Below are positions 52,791-62,088 of a stretch of DNA of 64,000 bases, in pieces. Every line of letters begins with the position of its first letter. The stretch's first letter is position 1. The notes beneath the pieces are model-generated. The model saw only the letters and a program-made list of their open reading frames with translations. It did no database searches and was not told the origin of the DNA. Origin of the DNA: Algoriphagus sp. PAP.12 (GTDB lineage: Bacteria; Bacteroidota; Bacteroidia; Cytophagales; Cyclobacteriaceae); NCBI RefSeq assembly GCF_026652115.1, contig NZ_JAPPSQ010000013.1, positions 62,001-126,000 of the forward strand. Reading direction: 5' to 3'. The position numbers and the translations under genes are program-made.

Positions 52791-55481
52791 TTAGGTTAAC
52801 TGAAAAATATTTTTCCCTCTTTCAACGAAAGCTACTTTTACTTCTTCTGATTCAAATGGCGCATAATTCTCCCCAATTTTAAAAAGGATCGTACTTGGAA
52901 TGGCCAAGAACAAACACATCACATCCAAAAAAGTCAAATCGTCTCCACCAGAAATTTCACGATATAAAGCTGAAATAATAGGCACATTCCAAACTTGATT
53001 CAATGCGATATTTGCCACATCCATCAAGGCTTCCAAAGAGCGCAAGATCACATCCATCAATTGTTTTAGGATAAAGAGTCCTGTGCCTGCCAATTTTTGT
53101 AGAGCGAACTTCAAAAACTCCCCAAAGGAAAGTTGTCCACGAATGACCTGATTAAATTTTTCTGCAACGATTTTGAATTCTGAAAGGAACCCCTCCCCTG
53201 TTTCTTTAAAAATCGGAACCAAGTCAGCCATTAGACTATTGAATACATCAGATAGTTCTGTAGGCATTTTTTTGACAGGCTCATCTCCTTTCCCGCTATT
53301 CAAATATTGTTTCTTGGAATTTAGCCAATTGGACCTTGGATCTGGTTCGGTTTCTTTAGAAGACTCTGTTAGATTGGTTTGATCCAATTCTTTGGGAATT
53401 GAAACTAACTCAGGAGAGAATTTTGCAATCTCCTTTTCCAAAGTTTCATTGATAAAATTCCGAATATTTCCAATCTCTCCTTTAAGATTGATGATTGCAT
53501 TATTTGCAAAACCTTTATAAGCCCTTTTGGTATCAAGTATGGCATCCCAATCAAAAAGAAAGGCCAAAAACTCAAATAAATCTTTAAAAAAGACCTTGAT
53601 AGAATCAAAAACCCGCTGAATAAAGCTCCCAATTTCTCGTATAGTTTTTACAATCCAATTAAACACCTGCTCACCAATTTTGATAATGAATTTCACTCCA
53701 TCGGCTACTTTTTCCATGACGAATTCGAAAGCCTCTTTGGCCTTATTCCATATCGAATGGAGAAAATCTCCCAATGAGTGTCCAAAATCAGAGGATACTG
53801 AGGCCAATGAATTGATAGAAACACCTGATGTTCCTGCTCCTCCTACAGCAAATGATGTAGCTTTTAAGACAGGCGTTTTTCCTCTTCCCATATCTCTTGC
53901 TATACCAAGCATTTGACCAATTCCGTCCTGAGCAGCTTTGATAGTTTCAGGCTTAACTCCGTCCGGGATCAGGCTTTTACCATTTTGTTTTTTGGCATTT
54001 GCCAATCCTCCTTCTTTATCAATCTTGCTCTGAAGTTTATCAAAGATTTTTCCCGAAAGATCAATTACTTTTTCATTTTCCAAAAAGTCAGCCGACATAA
54101 CAATGGTAGGGGCGCCAATCTCCTCCACAGGAGCGATGATGGTGAATTCTGGGACGATGCCCAAAGGAATAGCAACTTTGTGATCAGGTCCCAAATGATA
54201 ACTTTGACTATCAACGTAAATGAAAAGATTGGATTCAGCACTTAAATACACTTTTTGACCTTGGAATGAAGCCAATTTAGAAGCTGTATTGAATCGAACT
54301 TGTGCAGAGTAAGACTCGACTTCTTTCAAACTATCCAAATCAGAAAGAGTCACTTTATTTGTATTCCAAAGTGTAGTGACGCTATCCTGCCAAAGCCTAG
54401 TCAATTCGCTTCCAAAAGCTGTACTTACTGCATATAGTTGATTCCGAACCCCTTTCCCCTTCACACAACTGAATTGTGAAACGCCTTCGACCATCAGGAG
54501 AGGTCTGGTCCATTTGCCTGACTCAAATTCCTGACTCACCTGATTAAAAAATCGATTTGTCTGATAAAACAAGCCAGCTTGATCCAAGGCCCAAACTGAA
54601 TTTTCTCCTTCAAAAGATGCCGCTCTGATCTGATGGACCTGTTGATAGACACCGGGAAGAGTCTCATAGGTACCCTGTTCTCCATTCTCCGGACCTTTAA
54701 ATTGATGAATCTGATTACCAGCAGCATAAATCATATCGTTTCCTGAAGGCAATTCTAATAAGGCAAAGCAATTCAGGGTCTCTTCGGCGACAAACCTTGA
54801 ATCATAAGTGCGATCATATTCCTCATCCGGAAACGATTGAAACAACAACGTCCTTTCATTTCCGATTTGATAAAGGAAAAACACACCAGGAAACTTGGCA
54901 TAGGTCCCCAACTCAAATTGGAGAATCGTTTTCGCGTGCTCTGGAAAGGTATAAGATTCAGGTTTTAGTTCTTTGAGATCTGCCAGATAAAACAAGGCGT
55001 CGCTCGATTTGGAAGACGTCCCAAAAAGAACGTGCTGGGTTCCCAACGAAACTTTGTCAATCGTCTCAGCAAATGTATCCGCTCTCAGTGCGGTCCAGCT
55101 TAAGGCTTGCTCGAGCTTCTCAAAATCTGTAGAAGCAACATCCAATGCCTGCGAAACCCAAACTTGATTGCTCTCGACTTTTGCAATCTGAATCCTCCCT
55201 TTTTTAATATTGTATTCCAACTCATAGGATTTTACCGCTCCTTCAGAAAGACTGAAAGAGATCCATCCTGACTCAGAACCTTCTTTCCGCAAAATAGCCT
55301 TGAGCAAATCATCCTGATCCTGATAAAAAATCAAAGGCTGATCCGGTCCGACCATGAAGGTTCTGATTTCCTTACTTCCCTTGATACTTGATTCAGGGAA
55401 ATAATTACTCATCAGTTCGCTGCTAAAATTCACGCGAACTTGATCTTCTTTACTGACGATGTTTTCTTGTGCTAAATTCAT
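52791..55481 (-). CDS. Large protein with propeller-like N-terminal half and amphipathic helical C-terminal half
   Basis: This protein of about 896 residues is not recognised. The preferred start is the ATG at 55481 (MNLAQENIV), 10 bases after the previous stop; the frame is open to 55523. It has no signal peptide. Residues about 30-470 show repeated beta-strand blocks as in a propeller (VFFLYQIGNERTLLF, NCFALLELPSGNDMIYAAG, SVWALDQAGLFYQ). Residues about 560-690 are strongly amphipathic and hydrophobic helices (FEFVMEKVADGVKFIIKIG, FIQRVFDSIKVFFKDLFEF) and end in a Trp-Asp motif (FLFDWDAILDTKRAY). The rest is helical. The helix region could enter membranes. Possibly a secreted or contact-dependent effector, but unproven. 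Confidence 0.6.
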   Translation of the reverse strand: MNLAQENIVSKEDQVRVNFSSELMSNYFPESSIKGSKEIRTFMVGPDQPLIFYQDQDDLLKAILRKEGSESGWISFSLSEGAVKSYELEYNIKKGRIQIAKVESNQVWVSQALDVASTDFEKLEQALSWTALRADTFAETIDKVSLGTQHVLFGTSSKSSDALFYLADLKELKPESYTFPEHAKTILQFELGTYAKFPGVFFLYQIGNERTLLFQSFPDEEYDRTYDSRFVAEETLNCFALLELPSGNDMIYAAGNQIHQFKGPENGEQGTYETLPGVYQQVHQIRAASFEGENSVWALDQAGLFYQTNRFFNQVSQEFESGKWTRPLLMVEGVSQFSCVKGKGVRNQLYAVSTAFGSELTRLWQDSVTTLWNTNKVTLSDLDSLKEVESYSAQVRFNTASKLASFQGQKVYLSAESNLFIYVDSQSYHLGPDHKVAIPLGIVPEFTIIAPVEEIGAPTIVMSADFLENEKVIDLSGKIFDKLQSKIDKEGGLANAKKQNGKSLIPDGVKPETIKAAQDGIGQMLGIARDMGRGKTPVLKATSFAVGGAGTSGVSINSLASVSSDFGHSLGDFLHSIWNKAKEAFEFVMEKVADGVKFIIKIGEQVFNWIVKTIREIGSFIQRVFDSIKVFFKDLFEFLAFLFDWDAILDTKRAYKGFANNAIINLKGEIGNIRNFINETLEKEIAKFSPELVSIPKELDQTNLTESSKETEPDPRSNWLNSKKQYLNSGKGDEPVKKMPTELSDVFNSLMADLVPIFKETGEGFLSEFKIVAEKFNQVIRGQLSFGEFLKFALQKLAGTGLFILKQLMDVILRSLEALMDVANIALNQVWNVPIISALYREISGGDDLTFLDVMCLFLAIPSTILFKIGENYAPFESEEVKVAFVERGKNIFQLT

Positions 55482-55491
55482 AATCAAAAAA

Positions 55492-57249
55492 TTATTCGTT
55501 GACAGGTGCGTAAGTGATATCATAGGCTATCAAAGACTTATCTTCTATAGCTCTCAGATTTTTATAAGCATAGGTTTTACCAAGAGGAAGAATGACTTTA
55601 TTGGTTTGATTCAACACATCCACTTCCCTTAATCTCTTGATCGACTCATTCTCTTTGGTCACATCATTATTACTTAAATCAATGGCGATCTGATTAATGA
55701 TTCCCTCGACTAGCAAAATCGGCCAGGCTAAAATCAGCTTCACGATATTCAAAAATATCTTGAGCGCCCCTCCTTCAAATAGATAGACGGATTCATCAAA
55801 GGCAATCTTTGGAGGCTCCAGTGTGTTTTTCAAATTGAATTTCCCTTCGGTTCCGTTTTGGATCAAAAACTTCATGGAACCTACTTTCCCAGGACCTTTG
55901 ACATCCCTGTAGCTATATTGACCCGAGGTAGAAAGATCTATTTTCTTCAGTTCAATCTCGACAAAGACCTTGGCAATCAAATGGACCACTATTTCGACCT
56001 GGAATTCGTACTCCACTTCCACACCACCCGAGACATTTTTCAGGGCTTTCCGCTCCAGTGTATAAGTGGTATCGATTTTATCATCCCCAAGCTCTCCTCC
56101 AGCCATGTGGGAAGTAGCGACCATGATATGTTTGCCATCCTTTACCTGGAAGCCTCCGGATTCCACTTTTACATCCTTCTTGGCTTTAAATACACTGACC
56201 ACATATTCATCCAATGAATCTAAATATTGGTCAAAATGAGAGCGGTCCATCGCAAAAACCCCATCTGTGGTTGAACTGGTATCCATCCCCAATTCTATCA
56301 GGCTAGCTGGCAGAATCCCTGCGGTGGGCTCAGTTGGTGCCGGATCTCCATTCAACATCATTAAAAAATTGAAAGAACTATATTGCCCTTTAACAGGTTT
56401 GGCCTGATCTGTTTTGGTACTATAACTGGTCGAAAATTCCAATGAGGTCGGCTGAAACATCGCCTCTTGACTGTTTATTTTTGGCTGAGTGACGCCATAT
56501 CCAAGGACATAGGGATTCGTGGAGCCTTTGAGAATCAATTTGAAATAATTCTCAATGGTTACTTGGAATGGTTGGATTAAACCCTCGGGAAACTTGCTTC
56601 TCCCAATATCAAAATCTGAAATATTCGCATTTTCAAAATTTAGAAACAAACTCTCAATTCTAAAGTCTGCTTCTGTTAAACCGGAATTGCGGATAATGGA
56701 ATCCATTGCCTCATCAGCCTCCATTACCATTTGATCCTTAGCTACTTTAATCCGGCCTATCGGAGTGGTAAAAGCATATACGCAACCCGACAAATCAAAT
56801 AGTTTAACTTTTGAAGTTTTTTCAGGTCTATAGTAAAGCTTACCTTCTGAAAAAGACAGATTAAAGTAGAGATTGCGGGGATCTTTATTGATTATCTCGA
56901 CGGTAGGAGATTTGAGATCCACATCCCAAGCATAATCGAAATTCAGTCCTTCTGTTTTGATGATATTTTTTAACTCAACCATATCATCAATATTATCAGC
57001 ATCATACGCTGCAGAAAATTGATCTTGAATGGAAATCCATCGATTCAATTTCGACTTCAATTCCTCTGGAGTCCCTTCAAAACAAAAGGGCTTTTCCCCC
57101 TCTTTGGGATTGAGGACATTCCCTACCAAAGCAAACCACCTATCTTTGATAAAGCCATTTTGGTAAAGCATTTTAAACTGGAAATTGATAGTGGATTGAG
57201 AAAGTCCCAATACCATATCAAAACCACCTAAATTCTGATTTTCTGTCAT
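55492..57249 (-). CDS. Unknown protein with possible TULIP/P47-like fold
   Basis: This is a 585-residue protein without a signal peptide, first gene of the trio. Its opening GGFDMVLGLSQSTINFQF resembles the start of clostridial P47/OrfX proteins (a Gly-(Trp/Phe)-Asp then an Asn after about ten residues), which have the tubular lipid-binding TULIP fold. Large parts are beta-rich (LSGCVYAFTTPIGRIKV, LKGSTNPYVLGYGV, YEFQVEIVVHLIAKVFVE) with one hydrophobic stretch near 505-525. The likeness is by eye and the assignment is tentative. A lipid-binding role would fit the amphipathic partner protein. Confidence 0.5.
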   Translation of the reverse strand: MTENQNLGGFDMVLGLSQSTINFQFKMLYQNGFIKDRWFALVGNVLNPKEGEKPFCFEGTPEELKSKLNRWISIQDQFSAAYDADNIDDMVELKNIIKTEGLNFDYAWDVDLKSPTVEIINKDPRNLYFNLSFSEGKLYYRPEKTSKVKLFDLSGCVYAFTTPIGRIKVAKDQMVMEADEAMDSIIRNSGLTEADFRIESLFLNFENANISDFDIGRSKFPEGLIQPFQVTIENYFKLILKGSTNPYVLGYGVTQPKINSQEAMFQPTSLEFSTSYSTKTDQAKPVKGQYSSFNFLMMLNGDPAPTEPTAGILPASLIELGMDTSSTTDGVFAMDRSHFDQYLDSLDEYVVSVFKAKKDVKVESGGFQVKDGKHIMVATSHMAGGELGDDKIDTTYTLERKALKNVSGGVEVEYEFQVEIVVHLIAKVFVEIELKKIDLSTSGQYSYRDVKGPGKVGSMKFLIQNGTEGKFNLKNTLEPPKIAFDESVYLFEGGALKIFLNIVKLILAWPILLVEGIINQIAIDLSNNDVTKENESIKRLREVDVLNQTNKVILPLGKTYAYKNLRAIEDKSLIAYDITYAPVNE

Positions 57250-57645
57250 GAGTTATTTTTGGTTTGTATCCCAAATACTCTAGATCAAAAACATGAAAGG
57301 CTTATCTCACAAGTTTATATACTAAACAATAAGTAATCAAAAATAAAAATAGATCACCTTATCTTAATACCTGTGAAAATCAGCACCATACAACACTAAA
57401 AGAGTATTTAGAAAAAATTCAGAAATGATTGATTATCACAAAATTATAGCATATAATAATCGAATAAAATACGTATTTACACGTAATTCGAATATTTTTT
57501 TCACATATATAAATCTTAGTTTTTTAAATAGATAAAAATGATTTTTGTAGTGTAAAAAACTACTAAATAAAATTCAAAAATTTTCAATTCTACTGGAAAT
57601 CCATGGAAACCACCAACTTTATAACCCTTTGATTTACAACCAACA
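57250..57645. other. AT-rich intergenic region upstream of the unknown operon
   Basis: No gene seen. It should hold the promoter of the minus-strand trio: TAnnTTTG-type boxes occur at 57338-57345 and 57439-57446 on the minus strand. A broken palindrome lies at 57461-57490 (CGAAT...TACGT, then ACGTA-ATTCG), which may be an operator. The base composition is markedly more AT-rich than the flanking genes. Confidence 0.4.
57461..57490. promoter_or_regulatory. Interrupted palindrome upstream of the unknown operon
   Basis: CGAAT (57461-57465) and TACGT (57470-57474) are matched by ACGTA (57481-57485) and ATTCG (57486-57490). A four-base bulge interrupts the left arm. It could bind a dimeric regulator; chance cannot be excluded. 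Confidence 0.3.
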
Positions 57646-58671
57646 CTACCTCGAAATCGAAATATTCAACTGGGGAGTATCAGAGATTTCATACTGAAAA
57701 TCCAATGTAAAATCTCTTAAACCATTTAAATCCAAGCTTACTATTTTAGGAGTAGTCAATCCACTTTCATTGGTTCTTATCCAGTTATTTTTAAAAACCT
57801 GAATTTCAGTTAGGATTACAGGCAGTACCTCATCCGAAAACTTTTGATTTGAAAAACACCTACTCACTTTCTTAAACCGACTAGCCTTATTTATTGAATT
57901 TCCCTCCAACAAAAAATCTCTTTTTGTATAAGTATCCAGTGCAAAAACGAAGGATAATGGCTTGTATTCAACCCATGGTTTTGTGTCAAAACTGGAAGAA
58001 GATTGAGACAGACCAAAAGATAAAACCACTTGCTGGGGAATGAATAATAAATCGTCCCCAAATTGGTTTTGAAGGTTCAAGAAAATAGGAACTTGGCACT
58101 CGGTATCCAAAGCCCGCTGCATGGTTTCGCTAACTACGATATCGATTTCGATTTCTTTCGAGAATTGGTATTTAGTAGCATCTACCTGAAGGGCATCCTG
58201 AAGATATCCTTCAAATCCGAGTTTTTTGAAAATGTGAATAACATGATCAAAACTGTCAGGATTTATTTCAACAAGAGTAACTTTCACTTCTTTCTCAGAA
58301 TAGCTCGCCAAAACAGGTAAAATCAAGGTCGCATAAGGCCCCGTCCCAGCATAAAGAATATGGATTGGCCTTGAATCTTTTCTCTTTAAAAGAAGTTCTT
58401 CAACTGCCTCAAAAATCCCCTTTACAAACTTTTGGGTTCTTGTGATGTCATCCAAACACATCGCTGCCCATGTTGGTCCAATGGCAATTCCAGTTTCAGT
58501 GGACAGATTTTCACGATTTTTCCCATCTTCCAGATCCAACCCCAATAAGTCATACATCAATTGTTTATAGCGATCTACAGCAATTTTAAAGCTTTCATAA
58601 TCTCTCCCCTCTTTTATAAATACTTGACCTATTTCGAATAGGGTGCGGTTGAGATCATTTTTGGATTTCAT
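57646..58671 (-). CDS. PRMT-like class I SAM-dependent methyltransferase
   Basis: This is a 341-residue soluble enzyme. SAM-binding motif I is LYAGTGPYATL (106-116) and the acidic end of strand 2 is Glu135 (LVEINP). It is followed by SETMQRALDTE with Glu182 and Glu191 nine apart, the spacing of the double-E loop of protein arginine methyltransferases; the N-terminal WAAMCLDDITRTQKF fits the PRMT helix that caps SAM, and FIPQQVVLSFG fits the strand after the loop. True PRMTs are rare in bacteria. It could instead methylate a small molecule. Single gene, with no obvious partner. Confidence 0.68.
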   Translation of the reverse strand: MKSKNDLNRTLFEIGQVFIKEGRDYESFKIAVDRYKQLMYDLLGLDLEDGKNRENLSTETGIAIGPTWAAMCLDDITRTQKFVKGIFEAVEELLLKRKDSRPIHILYAGTGPYATLILPVLASYSEKEVKVTLVEINPDSFDHVIHIFKKLGFEGYLQDALQVDATKYQFSKEIEIDIVVSETMQRALDTECQVPIFLNLQNQFGDDLLFIPQQVVLSFGLSQSSSSFDTKPWVEYKPLSFVFALDTYTKRDFLLEGNSINKASRFKKVSRCFSNQKFSDEVLPVILTEIQVFKNNWIRTNESGLTTPKIVSLDLNGLRDFTLDFQYEISDTPQLNISISR

Positions 58672-58751
58672 AGATGAAATAGTATTAGAAGAACTCTATT
58701 GGCTTTGATTTTATTCAGTTATATGATTTTCAACTGTTCTCATAATTAAAC

Positions 58752-58789
58752 AAAAAAATAGCGACTTCCCTCCGAAGAAGAAAGCCGCT
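58752..58789 (-). terminator. Rho-independent terminator of the pirin gene
   Basis: AGCG (58760-58763) pairs with CGCT (58786-58789) and the helix continues inward through CTTTC/GGAAG with G.T pairs, about 10 bp in all. Seven T follow on the minus strand. Confidence 0.65.
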
Positions 58790-58795
58790 TTGTAC

Positions 58796-59674
58796 TTAAT
58801 CCTCTAAATACCCAAATTTACCTTCATTGAAGTCATTGAATGCTTCCATCAACTCTTGGCGAGTATTCATCACAAAAGGTCCGTGAGCAGCAATGGGTTC
58901 GTTGATAGGTTCTCCACTCAAAACCAACACCTTTGAATCCTGAGTTGCTTTTACTGAGAATTCTTCCCCATCATTTGCCAACAACACCAAGTGATCTGTT
59001 GGAGCTCTGTCGGTACCATTGACTTCTATTTCTCCTTCAACAACCAATAAAACAGTATTGAAATGTGAAGGAAAATTCAATTTCACCTCTGATCCTTCCT
59101 TCAAATGAGCATTCCACATGTTTATTGGAGTAAATGTGGAAGCTACTCCTTTCACATGTTCAAATTCACCTGCTATGACATCTATTTCACTTCCCTTTGA
59201 ATCCAATTGAACTCTCGGGACAGAATCATTTTTAATAGCTTGATACTTTGGTGCACTCATCTTATCCTTGGCAGGAAGATTCACCCACAATTGAACCATC
59301 TGGAATTCACCACCTTTTTTGCTCCATTCTTCCTCGTGAAACTCCTTATGAAGAACCCCGGACGCAGCGGTCATCCATTGGATATCGCCCTCGCCGATGA
59401 CTCCTCCACCTCCGCTACTATCATGATGTTGTACTTTCCCTTTATAGGCAATCGTCACTGTTTCAAACCCTCTGTGGGGATGAACTCCAACCCCTTTTGG
59501 TCTGGAAGACGCAGGAAAATGGAATTTGGAATTGTAATCCAACATGATGAAAGGATCCATCCGCTGCATATCCATGCGAAATCCGCTTGGAATGAAATTA
59601 TGTACTCTAAACCCATCTCCAACAAAATGTGGTTGTCCTGGGCTTGCTACTAATTCTACTGATCTAGGTTTCAT
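58796..59674 (-). CDS. Pirin-family bicupin protein
   Basis: This 292-residue protein has the two cupin domains of pirins. Metal ligands of the N-terminal cupin are in GVHPHRGFETVT (about residues 63-74) and in GVLHKEFHEE (about 112-121). Pirins bind iron and some have quercetinase activity; others bind transcription factors. It is preceded by a strong ribosome-binding site, unusual for this group, and lies 76 bases behind the Crp/Fnr gene in the same direction. Confidence 0.93.
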   Translation of the reverse strand: MKPRSVELVASPGQPHFVGDGFRVHNFIPSGFRMDMQRMDPFIMLDYNSKFHFPASSRPKGVGVHPHRGFETVTIAYKGKVQHHDSSGGGGVIGEGDIQWMTAASGVLHKEFHEEEWSKKGGEFQMVQLWVNLPAKDKMSAPKYQAIKNDSVPRVQLDSKGSEIDVIAGEFEHVKGVASTFTPINMWNAHLKEGSEVKLNFPSHFNTVLLVVEGEIEVNGTDRAPTDHLVLLANDGEEFSVKATQDSKVLVLSGEPINEPIAAHGPFVMNTRQELMEAFNDFNEGKFGYLED

Positions 59675-59678
59675 ATTT

Positions 59679-59684
59679 CCTCCT
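59679..59684 (-). promoter_or_regulatory. Strong Shine-Dalgarno site AGGAGG before pirin
   Basis: AGGAGG, four bases before the ATG at 59674, is a near-perfect ribosome-binding site. Most genes in this window lack one, as usual in Bacteroidota. It fixes the start codon and suggests efficient initiation of this gene. Confidence 0.55.
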
Positions 59685-59750
59685 TTTTATAACCTATACA
59701 AAAATGAATAGAAAGAAAGAGGATTGCATTGATCTATGGTAAGATCGATT

Positions 59751-60338
59751 TTACTTGTGCCTTTGGGCCAATTCTTTCCGGACTCGGCTTAAGCTTTCAG
59801 GAGTAATTCCCAAATAGGAAGCGATCATCCATTGTGGAACTCTCAATGGAATGTCTGGATATTTTTTGATGAATTTCAGATATCTGTCCTCTGCGGTATT
59901 GCTCAACAACATCATAATCCTGTTCTGAAGACTTCGGATATAACTGTGAATCATCCGATGGTTGAAGTCTCGAAATGAAGGCATCTTTTCCTCCAAAATC
60001 TTAAAAAAAGCATCATCCAAAACAGCCACTCGAGTATCCTCTAATGCTTGAATATTGAATTGGGAGGGTTGATTGAAAAACACACTTTCTCGGTCGGTCA
60101 CAAACCAACCTTCGGGAGCGAAATGAAGGATATGTTCTTTTCCTTTTTCATCAATGGAAAATTGCCTCAGTAAGCCATCTTCCACAAAAAATATATGCTT
60201 ACAATACTCTTGGCTTTTTAGCAAATATTCATCCTTAGAGACTATACGAGTATTACATTCAGTCAAAATCATATTGATTTCCTCCTCTCTCAAATCCAAG
60301 TTGGAGGTCAAATAGCTTTTGAGGGTAAAGTGATTCAT
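59751..60338 (-). CDS. Crp/Fnr-family regulator
   Basis: This 195-residue protein has a cyclic-nucleotide-binding-like beta-roll (about 20-115, HIFFVEDGLLRQFSIDEKGKEHILHF) and a short C-terminal helix-turn-helix (VPQWMIASYLGITPESLSRVRKE). No Fnr cysteines are present. It is upstream of pirin in the same direction and divergent from a second Crp-like gene, so it may control pirin, itself or the oxidoreductase genes to the right. Confidence 0.9.
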   Translation of the reverse strand: MNHFTLKSYLTSNLDLREEEINMILTECNTRIVSKDEYLLKSQEYCKHIFFVEDGLLRQFSIDEKGKEHILHFAPEGWFVTDRESVFFNQPSQFNIQALEDTRVAVLDDAFFKILEEKMPSFRDFNHRMIHSYIRSLQNRIMMLLSNTAEDRYLKFIKKYPDIPLRVPQWMIASYLGITPESLSRVRKELAQRHK

Positions 60339-60491
60339 TCCGACGATATCAATTAAAAGTGTCCTGAATATCTTTTGATTTATTATTATCTGAAATCAAT
60401 TTCTTAAATATCTACTCAAATTCAAGATGGAGTGCATGAACCTAAACCAACACTTACCTGTTTTTTCCTACAGATTTTATAGATTTTTACC

Positions 60492-61073
60492 ATGGATGAA
60501 TCTTTAGACCATAAATTGATTTATTATATCAATAAATGGGTAAAACTGGACCCTGAAGAAGAGAAGAAGATTTTAGCTTCATTTGAAAAGCAGGCTGTAA
60601 AAAAGAAAATCAAACTTCTCGAACCCGGTCAGGTCTGCCAATACATTTATTTTATCATTCAAGGAGGAGCACGATCCTATTATCACGATGCCAAAGGTGA
60701 TGAACACATCTACCAAATCCGTCTGGAAAACAATTGGATCAGTGACTTGGAAAGCTTCTTTTCTCAACAACCTTCTAAATTTTATCTCGAGACTCTAGAG
60801 GAATCCATTGTGCTGAGGATTTCTCCTGAGGTTTTGGAAAATCTTTATGAGGAGGTTCCCAAAATGGAACGATACTTTAGAATTCTATTTCAAAAAGCCT
60901 ATATCAATTCTTTGGCTAGACTCAACTCAACTATGTGGGAAACTGCAGAAGAACGCTACAATGAAATGATCAAGGAGAATTGTGATATTCTACAGAGAGT
61001 ACCTCAAACTTACATTGCCTCCTATTTGGGCATCGCTCCAGAAAGCCTTAGCAGAATTCGCAAAAAGAAATAA
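60492..61073 (+). CDS. Crp/Fnr-family regulator, divergent paralogue
   Basis: This 193-residue regulator has the same build as the gene at 59751: a beta-roll (about 25-115, YIYFIIQGGARSYYHDAKGDEHIY) and the DNA-binding end VPQTYIASYLGIAPESLSRIRKK. The two are about 150 bases apart and divergent. It reads toward the extradiol dioxygenase and NmrA-like genes, so these are likely targets. Confidence 0.9.
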   Translation: MDESLDHKLIYYINKWVKLDPEEEKKILASFEKQAVKKKIKLLEPGQVCQYIYFIIQGGARSYYHDAKGDEHIYQIRLENNWISDLESFFSQQPSKFYLETLEESIVLRISPEVLENLYEEVPKMERYFRILFQKAYINSLARLNSTMWETAEERYNEMIKENCDILQRVPQTYIASYLGIAPESLSRIRKKK

Positions 61074-61171
61074 GGTCTTTTTTTTCTTAACATAGGTTAA
61101 GGGTGCAGCTGAAATGGCAACCCTACATTTGTATCGTACTAATCAACAAATGGAAGTGGCCATTCAAATCG

Positions 61172-62056
61172 ATGAATAGAAAATCATTCCTCAAACATTT
61201 GGTAACGACGATTCCATTAAGTATTTCAGCCATGAATCTATCTTCTATCCAATCAATGTTGGGACCTTTGGAAAACACTCCAAAAATGCCCGTGTTATTC
61301 TTAGGACATGGAAGCCCTATGAATGCTATCGAAGAAAATGAATTTGTGAGAGGCTTTAGAAAAGTCTCAGATCAGATCGCTACTCCAAAGGCAATTTTGG
61401 TGATTTCTGCTCACTGGGAAACAAAAGGTACGCAAGTCACGGCTATGCAGAATCCACCTACCATTCATGATTTTGGAGGATTCCCAAAAGCACTGTACGA
61501 GGTAGAATACCCTGCTCCAGGTTCACCTGAATTAGCGAAAGGCGTCCAAGATTTGGTCCATAGCACGGATGTTCATTTAGATGATAAATGGGGTTTGGAC
61601 CATGGCGCTTGGACAGTGATTCGTCACATGTATCCGGAAGCTAACATTCCTGTAGTTCAGTTGAGTTTGGACTATTATAAAACCCCAAAGCAACACTATG
61701 AATTGGCTCAGGAGCTTTCTAAACTGAGAGAAAAAGGAATTCTCATTGTGGGAAGCGGAAATATCGTCCATAACCTCAGAATGGTTCATTGGCAAAAAAT
61801 GAACGAAAATTACGGTTATGATTGGGCCATAGAAGCCAGTGAAAAGATCAAACAAAACATTCTAAGTGGAAATCATGATGAATTGATCAATTTCTCTCAA
61901 ATGGGGAAATCTTTCCAATTGGCTATTCCTACACCTGAGCATTATTTACCATTACTCTATGCCTTGGCACTTCAAGGAAAAAACGAAGAGCTGGCATTAT
62001 TCAACGACTCTTATTTGGCAGGATCACTCACAATGACATCTGTCAAAATCGGATAA
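61172..62056 (+). CDS. 4,5-DOPA-extradiol-dioxygenase-like protein (LigB superfamily)
   Basis: This is an oxygenase of about 294 residues, started at the ATG at 61172 (MNRKSFLKHLV), which resembles a Tat-type leader with an RK pair; the longer frame lacks this. LigB-family motifs are present: LFLGHGSPMNAI (metal His), SAHWET, HDFGGFPK, DHGAWTVIRHMYP and GSGNIVHNL. YgiD-like enzymes open catechol rings such as DOPA. It is followed 32 bases later by an NmrA-like oxidoreductase. Confidence 0.9.
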   Translation: MNRKSFLKHLVTTIPLSISAMNLSSIQSMLGPLENTPKMPVLFLGHGSPMNAIEENEFVRGFRKVSDQIATPKAILVISAHWETKGTQVTAMQNPPTIHDFGGFPKALYEVEYPAPGSPELAKGVQDLVHSTDVHLDDKWGLDHGAWTVIRHMYPEANIPVVQLSLDYYKTPKQHYELAQELSKLREKGILIVGSGNIVHNLRMVHWQKMNENYGYDWAIEASEKIKQNILSGNHDELINFSQMGKSFQLAIPTPEHYLPLLYALALQGKNEELALFNDSYLAGSLTMTSVKIG

Positions 62057-62088
62057 ATATAAATTTTAAACATAACCAACATACTACC

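Noticed and set aside
55482..55523. Upstream start of the large propeller/helix protein at 55523
   Set aside because: It overlaps the preceding gene by 32 bases; the methionine at 55481 gives a normal 10-base gap.
59207..59653. 148-codon plus-strand open frame opposite the pirin gene
   Set aside because: Lies wholly antisense to a well-supported pirin gene with intact metal motifs; no signal, motif or start context of its own.
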